Assembly (NCBI GenBank): GCA_002914805.1
Contig: JXTB01000001.1
Location: forward strand, 1,845,124 to 1,909,123
From: Parasponia andersonii
Lineage: Eukaryota; Streptophyta; Magnoliopsida; Rosales; Cannabaceae
Length of the DNA: 64,000 nt
Direction of reading: 5' to 3'
This document shows positions 1 through 13,337 of the stretch, piece after piece; the first letter of the stretch is position 1, and each line of letters begins with the position of its first letter. Under the pieces are notes generated by a model. That model was not told the DNA's origin. It saw only the letters and a program-made list of their open reading frames with translations, and did no database searches. A program made the translations under genes and the position numbers.

Positions 1-1596
1 AAATCAAATCTAGATACAAAACCCTAGAGATGAGATTAGGGTTTACCTCTTGTAGTGTGTTCCTTCTTGATCTCCTCATTGATGGTAATCAGACCTCTAA
101 CCCTAGATCTTCTTGTCTATGCTCTTGCTCTTGGTTGATGAGGTGAGTGGGCACCAAGTCGAAACCTTCGTTGGAGAACGATCAAGAACGCCTTCTTAAT
201 CCTATGGAACACCGGGACGTAAGATAGGACTGTGAGATAGTAGAAAACTTTTTCTCTCCTCTCTTTCTCAGTCTTGGCTGATTTTTCTCTCTCTCTCTCC
301 CTGTGTCTATATGTGTGACTCTATATGAGTTACTGTGTAGTTTTTTCTCTCATATATCTTATATATATGGGACCAAAAACTGTTAACCCTAGTCCAATTA
401 TGATTGGGATTATTCTCCAATTTGGGCTTTGGGTGTATTTTTATAAATATGTCCAACTCATGAAACTTATTTATAAAAATACTAACTTTTGTGTAGAATC
501 ATTATTTTACATAGTTTCATGAAATTAATTTCACAAATACCACCAACAAATTAATGAGCTTAATTGAGCTAGACAAGGGACCTAATAGATCCAAATAATC
601 TAAGCTCCAATAATATGATAAATACATAATAACTCTTATTATGGTATATAAGGAGACACTCCACTAAAGGCCCAATACTGCACTCTTAGATTAAATGTCA
701 TGTCTTTTATAGAGATTTAATCAACAAACCTTGATTAACCGATCCATCTAGCATATTTTATACCACATATAGAATCCCTATACAATGTCGTAGTTGGATA
801 GGTGAAATTACCGTAATACCTCTCCAACACCTATTTACTTTTAAGTTACCATATTTCTATCAAGGAATAATGTTGTCGATAATTTTGTTCTCAATGGCCA
901 TTTAGAAAAAATTATCAACCAATTCACAAAGTGAATACTAAGATCTTAGATTTAATTATTCCATGAATCCTGAAAGAACCTAAAGTGGCATTAATATATA
1001 GTATCTTTAACTATTTGGTATTTCCATTAATTCATAAGCCATAACCTCCAATATGCTAGAGTTCACTTCTAATTTCATAGAGATTAGTCTTTTAACAATC
1101 AAAAGGCTATAACCCATGAAAGCAAGTCCAGCCAAATATCAAGGATTAAGATCTATATGCTAAGAGCTAGTTTGTGATAATATAAGAATTGAGTTACGGC
1201 ACTCTAATTCTTTATATTACCTGGTCCAGTTTAATATACATAACTTCTTTATGTTGTATTACTGTTTCTATCAGAAGTCAGAAACTTCAATGATTTGAGA
1301 CACATCATTCCCGTTGAGATAGAAAAATACTACAATCTATAGTAAATAAAGTATTCCATTTTTATTTATAGATTGTAAACTACTTCATTTAGACTTAGAT
1401 AAAGAAACAAGTCTCCCCATAATTAACACTTAATCATGTTTGTTTATTTATACATATATAAAGTCATGGAATCTTTTTCAGATGAATAAACTATTCAACT
1501 AAGATAGTTTAATCTATCATAATTGCATATAAGAGAAAGTTGTTTATATTCAAAAGGGTAAAATTAGAAATCTACTTTTTAGAGCAAAAATCCCAA
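1..1596 (-). mobile_element. LTR (probably partial) inserted into a Copia remnant
   Basis: Read on the minus strand, this stretch starts at 1596 with TGTTGGGATTTTTGC, a typical LTR start. It has a TATA-like run (about 358-372, minus strand) followed by a pyrimidine/purine-rich leader. The sequence immediately to the right (1597 onward) is Copia coding sequence cut inside the GAG-pre-integrase domain, so 1596/1597 is an insertion junction. The left end is outside or at the window edge, so I cannot see the second target duplication or say whether this is a solo LTR or a full element. It has no long open frame. Classification as an LTR is an inference from the end sequence and promoter-like layout. 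Confidence 0.45.
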
Positions 1597-3533
1597 CACT
1601 TGTAACATAGTGCTCATAAAAAGGTAGAGATTTACCAATTTGATCTCAAGAAGTAGCTTTTGGTCGGAGAGAAACTTCAAACATAGTTTCGATGTGTGGC
1701 CTAACTTGAGATGCCACATCATCCTCAATTCTTCTCTTGAAGTTGATGCATCGAAGTCTTAGTATCCTATAGTATTTCTCCTTTAAGCATGTATAGATTT
1801 GCAGCAATCTTCCCTACCTCCAAGACTACAAGTACATCTTTGATGATTTTTATGATCCCATCCTCTATATGAGTCTCACAACTAAGACTATCTAATTTTT
1901 CTAAAGACAACAGATTTTGCTTCAAGCCCTTCACATACTGTATCTCTTAAATAGAATGAACAATATCATCGTATATTTTTAACTTAATGGTGCTAATTCT
2001 AGCAATATGTAAGGCATAATCATCACTCATGAACATAGATCCTCTAAAGATATGTTCATATGTATGAAATCATTCTCTGTGAGAAGTCATATACTATGTT
2101 GCTTTTAAATCAATTAGCCAAATATCAGTGAGTTGCCTTCTATTCTTAGAAACTGTTGCTACTTTGTTATACAGAATTTCTCTATCATCTGAAATACTTG
2201 CAACATTCTACTAAGTGTATGATGACTTGGGGTACTTTCCTTTAGAATCTCCATTCTTTCTGAGTTGCTCATACTTCATTTTGACGTGCCCTTTCTTACC
2301 ATAGTGATAGTACTTAATATTCTTCTTTTTTCTTGACTTTGATTTATCATGACTCTGACTCCTACTCCCACTAGGACTACGTTTGGTTAATCTTCCTCTC
2401 ATTATCAAAGTCTCTACTTATTGTAAACTTGCCACTTTGTCTTCCTTATTCTTACGTTGATTTTCTTCTTCAAGAACTGTAGCCATAAGATTGTTGAAAA
2501 GTAGAGTAATAGCATTATTATTCACAATTATGATGAGTTAACCATACGAATTATGTAGATCTAAGGTCATATTTGGTAGGTGGAATGGAAGAGAAATTAT
2601 AATAAAAAGGAATTAGAATAGGAATAGAAATTATATTCATTTGTTTGGTTGATTTAGTATAGTAGAATGGAATAAGTATTATTTGACCAAAATATCCTTA
2701 TTTTTAGATTTCTTACTAGGGTGAAATAAAAAAGTGATGTTTTGAAAATATAGAAAAAAAAAGTGTGGAATTATGATTACACACATTTTTTGATGGAATA
2801 ACATCTACCAAATGGTAGAACTTTGATTCCGTAGGAATTATTATTCCTTTGTTTAAATGTCAATCTAAACAATAGAATGGAAATAATGATTTTATTCTAA
2901 AGGTGATTCCACCATACCAAATATACCATAAAACAAGATTTCTGCATATTCATTATCCTCTATTTTATACTCTATTACTGTGAGCTATAAAAATAGAATA
3001 TTGAGGGTATAGATATGGTCGGTCATAGTAGGTGATTCTACCATCCAAAGGGTGTATGTAAAGCCTTTTCTTTAAGAAAATTTTATTACGAAGTGACTTG
3101 GTCTGACATAACTTTGTCAGTGTATCTCATATCCTCTTAGTTGACTTATTCTCTTTAATATTGGACAGAACTTGATCTGCTAATACTATATGTAAGTTAG
3201 TGACAATATTACTATCTATCTCTCCCTACTTTTTATCATCAGTAATCTCAGTAAGTCTTTCTCCAATTGCTGCAAGGTGATTAATTTTTCTCAAAATTGT
3301 ATTTATCTTCATTTTTTACAGAGAGAAATTAATCTCATTAAATTTCTCAATCTCCAATTTCGCTATCATTTTGTTCACCATGATTTGTTTAGATACCGTC
3401 ATTTCACTATATGTAAAAAGTTGCACACATCAATAGTTTCTTATAAGTGAACAATATCGTATATATGAATAGTACCGCATAAATGAATAGTTATGTACGT
3501 GAACAGTACTCTAACCAATAGATTTGATACCAC
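1597..3533 (-). pseudogene. Decayed Copia gag-protease remnant
   Basis: Minus-strand translation gives a broken gag. Its basic region and zinc knuckle lie near 2211-2408, but the CCHC cysteines are changed (CYHCGKKGH has become YYHYGKKGH). The start of gag is near 3380. Protease-region sequence lies near 2060-2180, and the GAG-pre-integrase domain near 1600-1760. The segments line up with the better preserved Copia element at 23389-28661, so both belong to one family. Stops and frameshifts are frequent. The primer-binding site (TGGTATCAAA on the minus strand) is near 3523-3533, beside the LTR. The copy is dead and is interrupted by a MITE at 2565-2928. Confidence 0.8.
2565..2928. mobile_element. 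Tourist/Harbinger-like MITE
   Basis: The two ends are inverted copies: GGTCATATTTGGTAGG on the left, and the complement of the right end reads GGTATATTTGGTATGG, each followed by GTGGAAT or a near match. The trinucleotide TAA lies next to the left end and within one base of the right end, as expected for PIF/Harbinger-type target duplications. The element is about 360 bp, AT-rich, has no coding capacity, and sits inside the gag of the Copia remnant. The inverted ends are direct observation; the superfamily is inferred. Confidence 0.6.
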
Positions 3534-4070
3534 TATTAGGAGATCAATTTTACGGAAGTGATAACAAGTCGCTAAAATATAAGTTAAGAAAACTTTGGAA
3601 AAAGTAAAAAGATAAGGCACACAAAAGATTTAACATAGTTCAACAAATTTAGGCTACATTTATATATAAGGTTGTGATAAATTTCATTATAAAAAGGAGA
3701 TTACAACTCACTTATCTCTAACTATTTATCTCTAAGTATAAAGAGAGTACAAATGAACCTTTCTTTCTTGAAATAGGATAAAATACTCTCTATAAATAAT
3801 TTAGAAGAAAACTAAGTAGGATACTAAGAGAAATTCCAAAGATTGAACTGTCTCTTAGAGGAAGGACGATCTGAAGAGGATGGGATGAAAATAATTAATA
3901 AGTACAGCCCATATTTATAGGCTAAGTTTACCAATCCTTCATCAATATCTACGCGGTTTGTACACTGTTTAGGAATTCATGTGTATATTCACATGTCTTC
4001 ATACATATATATATTCACAGTATTTTGTGATCTTAGTAAGATGTTGATGCATGTATAAAACTTAAGCAAC
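3534..4070 (-). repeat. 5' LTR of the decayed Copia element
   Basis: The sequence next to the primer-binding site (TATTAGGAGATC on plus) matches the inner LTR end of the Copia element at 23970. A reversed TATA box (AGCCTATAAATA on minus) lies near 3912. The outer end is not certain; AACA near 4070 is a candidate, so the right coordinate is approximate. Confidence 0.5.
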
Positions 4071-4719
4071 AAGTCCTTTTAGTGTTGATATATTCCTAAA
4101 TATTTGTACAAGTCTAGATATTTTTACATGTCCTTTTTCTAAGCCCAATAATTATTTGATATCAATTTATTCATATATCCTAGGCCTAATAATTATTTTA
4201 TATCAATTTCTATCTCATAATTTATTTTATATCATTTTCTTACAATCGATTATTTTTATATCATTTTCTATTATCCTGTTGTCATTATGTTACCTTTTCT
4301 ATTAACTTATTTGACAAGTTTCCTTGCATGTAGCTTCTAAAGTGATTTGTGGGTCCCGAGCTACACTCTTCGAACTTTGTGCTTGACCTGTGGCACAACT
4401 TTGGGATTTTGTATTCTCTCATAATTCCTCACCTATTATTTCTATTATTATTGTTACTGTTATTGTTATCATTATTATCGCTAGCCCATTTAACTTTCAT
4501 ATTTTAGTTCTAATTGATATTATGGTCGATTTATTCGCTTCCATCAACGACCCTTTATTATTACTGCATTATTATATTATTATCGATCTGTAAGCTAGTT
4601 ATCCCTGCAACCACCTACGTACAAGAACACTGCAAGAAATGTCGTCCTTCATTGCGACCACCTATCGAGACTTCGATACGTAGTGTCAGCGTTGTGATAA
4701 CTCTTATGTTATTCTTGCG

Positions 4720-4751
<32 letters not shown>

Positions 4752-5828
4752 AGTACGTTATCCCTACAATTGCTAGCGTAGTAAGGACGTTTTGGAAAGT
4801 GTCATTTTCTATTTCGACTGTCCACCAAGACTTTGACACAAAAACAGTATTATGATAACTCTTATACCTACGTACACTTTATAATCTAAGTATAATCTCA
4901 GTTATTCTCTGTTTTGTTTTAATTAAATACAAGTTTCATTAATTAATCAGAACACGAGGTCCGATCCCGGTAAGGTTTCAATAAATTTTTCCTCGTCCCA
5001 TTTGAGATTAACCTAAAAAAAATCCTAGAAGTGAAATGGAAGATGATGAGCAACGTTGTTACGATATGTATATTCTTTATATATATATATATATATAAAA
5101 CCTAATTAGATTAGATTATTTATCAATTCATACTTTTAAGGAGTTTGATTTTATGAAGTGTATTGACAAAGGTTTTATAATAAATTCTTTACAAATAGAA
5201 GACTATAGTATGGATGAAAAGTAATAAAAAGGGCTAGTTTTTAGCTTTAATAGAGATTAGGACTAGTTTTCTTTTTAGAGAAAAAGACTACAATGGAAGG
5301 ACAAATAGGAGAATTTAGCATCTAATCTGAAAGTATATAGGTGAAGATATTAATCTAAGAATAATTATTTTAGCTAATTTTATTTTGTAGTGACATATCA
5401 TAATTATATTTAAGTTATGGATAGAAGGTAACAGAAAGAGAATTTATCCACAATCCAATAGTTTGAGAAAATTCTTGTAAAGAAAAATAATTTATGGAGT
5501 AAAAGTGTGCATATAATATTTTGGGGGTTAAGGTTAATTTGTCCTATATTGAGCATTAGAAATTTAAAATAAAATTTTAAACATGCGTATGATTAGTAAA
5601 ATTTTTGTTTTGTTTTAGTTTTGTTTTATGAATTGATCGAGTCTTTGACAAGACAGAACTGACCTAGCTAGCTGCAAAAGCCAAAACTAATGTATACGCA
5701 TACTGTTTGGCTTGTGACTTCCATGGGCCCTAGTTTGTAAATCTTGACACGAAATAACCTCTTAAGTACTTATAGATGACTTTTGATTAATTTCCATGTA
5801 CATTTGAGAATATGCCCTCAGCAAATAT
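4071..5828. other. AT-rich intergenic DNA, no gene seen
   Basis: There is no credible coding sequence. Short open frames at 4390-4855 are produced by ATT microsatellites and a duplicated block. An AT microsatellite is present near 5078-5096. The last part is presumably the upstream region of the terpene synthase gene. Confidence 0.6.
4540..4870. repeat. Degenerate tandem duplication, about 158 bp unit, with ATT tracts
   Basis: Two blocks share the order: ATT-rich tract, GTTATCCCT (4598 and 4757), a CCACC-containing middle, then TGATAACTCTTAT (4695 and 4853). Both anchor pairs are offset by 158-159 bp. The copies have diverged substantially. No function is suggested. Confidence 0.6.
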
Positions 5829-5836
5829 TATAAATA
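5829..5836 (+). promoter_or_regulatory. Putative TATA box of the terpene synthase gene
   Basis: TATAAATA lies 174 bp upstream of the start codon at 6003. A transcript start about 30 bp downstream would give a 5' leader of roughly 140 bp that includes the CT repeat. The assignment rests on sequence match and position only. Confidence 0.55.
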
Positions 5837-5914
5837 GCTCCACAAGTTTTCAGTGATCGATCCGATCGTTAGTAACAACAGAACCATAGACCGACGCGCA
5901 CACACACACATATA

Positions 5915-5939
5915 CTCTCTCTCTCTCTCTCTCTCTCTC
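5915..5939 (+). repeat. (CT)12 microsatellite in the putative 5' leader
   Basis: An uninterrupted CT run between the putative TATA box and the start codon. CT/GA tracts are common in plant 5' leaders and promoters. It would make a polymorphic marker; a regulatory role is not shown by sequence. Confidence 0.8.
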
Positions 5940-6002
5940 GTCCGTCTCACCCTTTCTTAGTTTTTTTTTCAGTAGGTTAAAAAAAAAAAGTTCGGAAACA
6001 CT

Positions 6003-6954
6003 ATGGATAACTTGGAATTAGAATCTTCGGTTAAGAATCTGGTTGCCAAGGCCAAGAGGGAAGTTTTGTCCGGCCTTATACTGAATAAGCAGAATGAAAT
6101 TAATCCTTTGAGGGTTTTACCTCCTTCTGCGTATGACACTGCTTGGCTCGCAATGATTCCGAATCCTCAACACCCGGATCGTCCGCTCTTCAAAGGGTGT
6201 TTGGATTGGTTGCTTCACAACCAAAAAAGAGCAGGATTTTGGGGAGGAACTAGTACTGCTCCTCATGACGATCAATATCATGATCATCATGATCGTGATC
6301 GCCGTCACTACGACTACTTAATTAATCCCACCATAGATTGCCTTTCTTCTACTCTTGCTTGCATCATCGCTCTTCGAACATGGAATGTTGGAGACACTGC
6401 CATTGACAAAGGTATGTACACTATATAATATTAACATATATTACTATTGCGTTCAGAACCTTAATTAACTCATTTCGTTGTAAAATTTTGTGATATAAGT
6501 AAATAACCATTAGCGATCTATTCACGAGTTATGAGTAGCTCTTTACATCCAAAAATTTCTCATGTAGGTACATATTTTAAATGAAGTGGCATATCTATGA
6601 ATCCAAAATAACAACAACAACAATAATAATAATAATTTGTCGATAAATATGTAAGTAATTTCAACCTTTGTTTTTGGTTGAAAGGATTGGCGTTCATCCA
6701 TGCAAGTGCAAAGAAGCTACTCATAGAGCAAAACGGATCGTTTCCTCCATGGTTTGCCATTGTTTTTCCAGGGATGGTTGAACTTGCAAAGAGCAAAGGC
6801 CTAGAGATTGACTTTTCCAGCGATTCCACCCTCGTGGAACAAGTATTTCTCCAGAGACAACAGATATTTCAAAGGTATACTTGTTAACCAGTTCATGTTT
6901 CCTTCTCAGTCAACGCATACTCCATTTGTTTTTATTTGAACAATAGTACTTATG

Positions 6955-7002
<48 letters not shown>

Positions 7003-10000
7003 ATGGAATTTGGCTATAGTTAAGTCGTTGTACATTTGCTTGAAATATTGACCAAGTACTTCCTTCCTAAAGTCTGAGCAGTTACGCGCTTTGTGGTGAT
7101 CAGCACGAGTACCATCCAAGTCTTGAAACATATATTGAAGCTTTACCTAAGAAAAACAACAATAACTCCGAAAATGAGGTTTCTTTCCACCAAAGTGAGG
7201 ATGGTTCTGTTTTCCAGTCTCCAGCGGCTACAGCATACGCTTTCATGATGACTGGGAACGAAATATTTTTGGCTTACTTGGAAGAAGTGGTCAAAATTTA
7301 CGAACACGGAGGTACCCTGCTAGTTATACTTTAATGTTACGTGCTATATAGGACACTAATCCAGATTTTTTTTTTTTACGAATAAGTATCAATTTGGCCA
7401 ATAAAAATTATGTATATTTTTTTATTATAAAAAATAAAAAAGAAAAAAAATATTAATGATGCACGTCTTTTTATGCACTTCATTATAGTCATTAGATCAC
7501 TATTAAATGGTGATCCAACGGCTAAAAAAAAAAATCTATCCATAAATAAAGAAAAAAAATACCTATTGGATTGGCAACTATATATCTATATACTTTTTCA
7601 AGTATGGAATCTTGTCTATATTTCCTGCCTTGTACCCATCTGCTCTATAAATTTTGTACACATCACCTAAGAAACTGTAACCACTAGTTTAGCTAGGTGA
7701 TGTGGCAAAAATATATAACTATATGGATAAAGAAAAAGTACTACATAAAGTGTTAACTTTTTACTTGAGAATAGAATAATACATTATGTAGAACTCGTGT
7801 AGAACCTAGTATATTAATTATAGAAAGCTAGAAATATTAACACTTAAGGTGTACAATAACATGGCAGACAATTTACACATCATCATTGTTGATAATGAGT
7901 TGATTTGATGGTTGTTCCAAATAGTACCTAATGCAATATTCTGTTTTCGACAGTACCTTCATTCTGTGCTTTGGATGAAGACCTTGTAAAGATTAGTGTA
8001 ATTGACTGGATTGACAGATTGGGACTGGCTGAGCATTTCACGGAAGAGATAAAGACTATTTTGGGTCAAGTTTTCAGGTACATAGTGGGGTGGTGGCTGA
8101 AGAAAACTTATCATCTTAAGCACTCCCACGTACAATGATTAAGCAGCACATAGTGGTAGCTTAGTTGTGCGTCTTGTTAACCAAAGTAGTAATCAAACTA
8201 AAAGATAATATTGTTTTTAACTATGTATGTTATTTTCTTCTCAAAACAGAGGTTATACTAGTACAAGTGAAGAACCAGAGAACAAGGGATTGGAACCACT
8301 ACAAATACATAGAGACGCATTGGCCTTCCGGCTTCTGAGACTATGTGGTCATCGAGTTTCAACCCGTAAGAATCTAAACACACGTGTTTAATTTGAATTA
8401 CATTCGTAATAAGTTGAGGAAGTATGTGATCTCTTCCTAAATACAAATATAAAGAATAAAAAAAAAGGCGTGGTAGTAAGAATTTAGAAATTTTGGTAAT
8501 TATACTTAATTTTGACATGATCTGACGTTTCAAAATATACTTNATGCTGGTTCCTTGATAATGATGATTCAGTGCAGCAAATGGATCAAAAGGACCATGA
8601 AGCTTTCTTGTGTGACATGTACAATTTACATAGGGCTACTGATGTTACGTTTTCTGGGAAAAGTCAGTTGGAAGCTGCCCGAGCCTTGTCTAAGAAAATA
8701 TTGCAAAATGAAACGATGGTGGGAACTTCAGAAAATAATTCCGTTTTTGCTATGCCAAATTTGCAAGGCCAGGTATATACATATATGTTAATCATCATTA
8801 CAGATTGCAGCTCTAAGGCAATAGTAGATAGATTAGGACATCGATTATTGGATTTGATTTAAATCTCCACTGAAACATTGCCAAAATGATTCTTAATTTG
8901 GTGGAGATTTATCGTCCATACAGCACTAAAACACGTTATGCTTGACTTATCTCTGTTAAGTGGATAGGTGGGTCTCCTGACAGTATTCGTGTGAACCTAC
9001 ATTAATAAAATAAAAAGTTGTGATTCACTAATGTTAAATAATTAAATTGTTAATATTTATTTTAGTATTAATTTCAACAAATTTTTGTGGACAAAATTTT
9101 TATCCATTGGATGGATTTATAAAGTATGTTTGTTAGGGTATTTTTCTTTAACTACCGAATTTTTTTTCCCACGATTCTAATCATTCTAGTAAAGATTTAT
9201 TAGAAATTTTAAACCCTGAAATTATGTTTTTTTTAGTCACTAATAACTATTATTAACCAATGTTAACAACTATCATTATATACAAAAGTTTATAATTTAC
9301 TCTAGTTTATATCCGAAAATAACTATAATATTTTTGCCCCCCACTAAAGCTTAGCTTAATTTATTAAATTTCAACTAGGCATTGAGTTATAATCACGATA
9401 CTTAATCCATTTTAGATATAACTTGAAAATTAATTTGATTGCAGTTAATTATATTTCTCTTTGTATACTAAATTATATTAGGGTGAGATCGATCCGGTCG
9501 GAAGGTTTACATGAATTATCCAACTTGATCAAATGAATTTTGTATTGCATTAATTTTTCAATCCGAAACTCGCCTAATGAATTAAAATTCCATTCATAAT
9601 CCACCTAAAGTTTTACTCTGATTGATTGGGTTAACCCAGATTAATTTTTCCCTTTTTTTAAAAGTTAAAAATAAAAAGGCAAAGGGATAATAGGCAAAAA
9701 TTATGGGGTTTGAGGTTTCAAATTTTTCAATTTGGCTTAAGTTAAACAAATATGACAAAATCGTTTCGATTTTATGTTAATTCTTGTGTTAAAATTTTTA
9801 TTTTTTCTTAAGAATATATATATATAAGATAATAAATTAAATACTAACTATTATCTTATTTGCTTGGATTGCGTTGTATTGTAGAATTTATTGAACGCAA
9901 ATATACGTTACCAAACAAATAGTATAGTATCGTCCATTGAGATTCATATTGCTAATTACCAAATTATATTAATTTTAAATTTTATTTGAACAACCATAAA

Positions 10001-13000
10001 TGTGACAATTAAAGAAAAGTAAATTAAACAAATAAAATTCAAGCTAACAAATGACTCTATATAACTTTCCATGATTAAAAATATGGGGTTTCGAATTCAC
10101 TTAGATTAATCTATCTGAACTTATCAATTCAACTAATTTATATTCATCCCATATGCTAACAGTGAATCTTTTTTGAATTTTTTTATCAATCTTTCTCAAA
10201 AATTAATAGGCATATTTTAATAGACAAGTTCCAATATCTCTGTATAAAATATAAATTTACCAAACTCATTAAGTATAAAAAATTCATACTACTGTATAAA
10301 ATAGATTTAGTTCATGGTAAAAGAAGAACAAACTCTAATCATAGTTCTAAATATAGAAGATTAAAAAAAAAAAAGAACGAAATAAATGTGTAGTAGAATT
10401 AATGGTCTTCATCTCCAGATCACCGCTCAATCATTCTTCAATCATCTACTATCTTTTTCTCTTTTATTTTTTGAATTATTTTAGGCTTAAGAATATCCCA
10501 AATAAGTCTAAGAAAAGTCTATTTATAAGTTAGGAGGTGGCCACCCCAAAAACTAAATTAAAAAACATCTAAAGATAATGTAAGCAAAAATTCCTCCAAA
10601 TTGACACTCTCTCTGCTCTTTTTTTTTTTTTTTTTTTTTTTTTTGCTTAAATTAGTATTGAAACACTTCCTACACGGCAGCAGGGCACTACTTTCTCTAG
10701 TCTTCATAAATTTTAACTTATTTTGATTCTTTTAAGTATTTTAGCGCCAATACGCCATATTCTTGTCACAATTTTATTAAAATGCACCAAAATTACCTAT
10801 CTTAAACTCAAAATATCAAAAACATAAATAACTCACAAATCTCTCGATAATCTACCAAATGCTTAGCTTAAATAATATCCAATTCGTGAGTAAAACTCAC
10901 TCATCAAGTTACACAGAGCGGATTATAACTGACATCTATAACTCGGCTAAATATTGAATGGTCGGGTTGGACAACACTTAATCAGGCCCAAAATTGAATG
11001 ATTGCATTATTTGGGGTAATTAATTGGTCGGATTAGTTACGTTGCTGAGCTTTTCTGCTTGCCCTGTTATATGTTTGTTTCCAAAATGAGTGTTACAACC
11101 TCTGTTGTCGTTTGAAAATGATATATTACCAGCTATTGCAATGAAAACGTCGATTTTAATCGCCAAATGTCTTTAGTTCAACGTAGGACCGAATTAAGTG
11201 TCGAAGTAAAACTTAACGGATACACGTCTAAGCGGGGAGGGAAAAAGAAAAAGAAAGTTTGAGGGATACCAAAATGTAGTACAGTAGTTTATAAAATATT
11301 CATTTCCAGAAAAATAAAAATATACATAGGAAAAAAAAAAAAAAAAAACAACGGCATCATGTCGTCAATTAGTTTTGATAATGATTAATAGTGTAAATTA
11401 AAAGTTCAACCCAAAGTTTTTAGAATAAATTACAATATTTTTTTTTTTGGAAAATGAAATCACATTATTATACCACCGTGGCTTTAATCACACTGGTGCT
11501 GGTGTATTTCCTTCGCAGATTAAGGATGATATATATCATCCATGGCTAGCGAGGTTGGATCATCTGGAGCACAGGAAGTTCATCGAGAGAAATATTCAAA
11601 CTCGGATTAGCCCATTGGAAGGGCCAAAATTAGCCACATACTATAGGTAAAATAAATAAACAAATAAATAAACAATAATTATTTCTAATTAATTTCTCGC
11701 CTCATCTAAGTAGTTCTTATTAACTACCAGATTATCGTCATGTCTAAGAAACTCGACGCTACAACAACTTGCCATCCAAAATTTTATGCTGCGACAGTCT
11801 AAATTTAGAAATGAGCTCAAGAACTTACAAAGGTATGTGTACATATATGATGATAATATATGCACGACTGGGATTTGAAATTGAATCTAAACTTCTTAAT
11901 TATTATTTATTCATACGGAAATAATGTAATCGAAATTCTTTATTTTGTCTTTTAATATTTTTATCGTGGAACATAAATTAATAAAATGAAATAGGTGGTC
12001 TAAGAGATTTGGTCTCACTAGTATCGGATTTGCTCGAGAAAAGACGGCGTATTGTTACTTCGCAGTGGCTGCCACTATACCACTTCTTCCGCTTTCTGAT
12101 GTTCGGCTGACGCTCGTGAAAAGCGCATGCCTTGTTACTGTCGCCGATGATTTCTTTGACGCCGGAGGCTCTTTGGAAGAATTGAAAAGACTTACCACTG
12201 CTGTTCAAAGGTACTATACGACTACATGTAGATTATAAATTTAGAGGTCCGCAACGATCAATCACGGATTAATCACTTTTTAAATTGATCAGATTTTACC
12301 TAAAGCTTCATTTGGAATATGATAGAATTAGACTATTTAAAGGATTAAATTGGATAAGATAGAATAAAATAGGATTATAGTCTAATCTTATCATATATTT
12401 GATGTACTATTGTTTTTTTGTTAAGATAGGATTAGCACACGTAATTTTAACTAAATAACAAATTTTGAAGTTAGATTATTTAGAAAAATACTATTTTTAA
12501 AAATTAATTTAGAAAAATACTATTTATAAAACTCAATTTTGTAAAAAAATTATATTATTTTTAAAAACTTATTTAAAATACCACTTTTATAAAAACATTT
12601 TGGAAAATACCACTTTGAAAAAATTTGAAAAAAATAGTACTTTTAAAACTTATTTCTGGAAACATATCATTTTTATAAAATTATTTACAAAAATACCATT
12701 TCTAAAAAAAATACTATTTCTTGTTTTGCCACTTTGAAAGTTTGATTTCGTAAGTATCATTTTTTGCTACTTCAAAAATATTCTATTATTTTTAATTAAA
12801 TTCTTAATAAGATTATATTCTTCTAAGGGTATTATTTATTATTTTTAGAGTAAATTTTTTTAATCCAATTTAATCTCGTATATATCCATATACTAAACAT
12901 GAGACTAATTTAATCTAATTTAATCCAATCCAATTATCTGCATTCCAAACATGACTTGGACCTATGATAATGTGCAATTAGATGCGTGTTTTACCGTAAA

Positions 13001-13298
13001 AAAATTCTTATCTATATATATATATATATATATATATTCACGTTATTATTACCCTCTTCTCAATTTTATCGTATAACTGGACATGATACACGCGTATAAT
13101 TAGGTGGGAACCAAAGGATTTGAGTGGACATAGCAAGACTATATTCAACGCTCTAGAGAATCTGATTGATGAAATTTCTCACAACTTTTCCGACAAAAAC
13201 AGAAACGACAAAAAGACGTGTCTGCAAGATCTCGTAAGATTAACAATTTTCTTTATTTCTTCCAGCATGCAAAATTTCACATGATTGAGAAAATTAGN

Positions 13299-13337
<39 letters not shown>

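Noticed and set aside
1-60. AAACCCTA motifs resembling plant telomere repeats
   Set aside because: Only isolated, non-tandem occurrences; they lie in what looks like an LTR end.
4390-4855. Overlapping open frames of 67 and 113 codons
   Set aside because: Composition is driven by ATT microsatellites and a tandem duplication; no protein similarity recognised.
4960-4980. GGTCCGATCCCGG as a tRNA T-arm
   Set aside because: No matching acceptor, D-arm or anticodon stem nearby.
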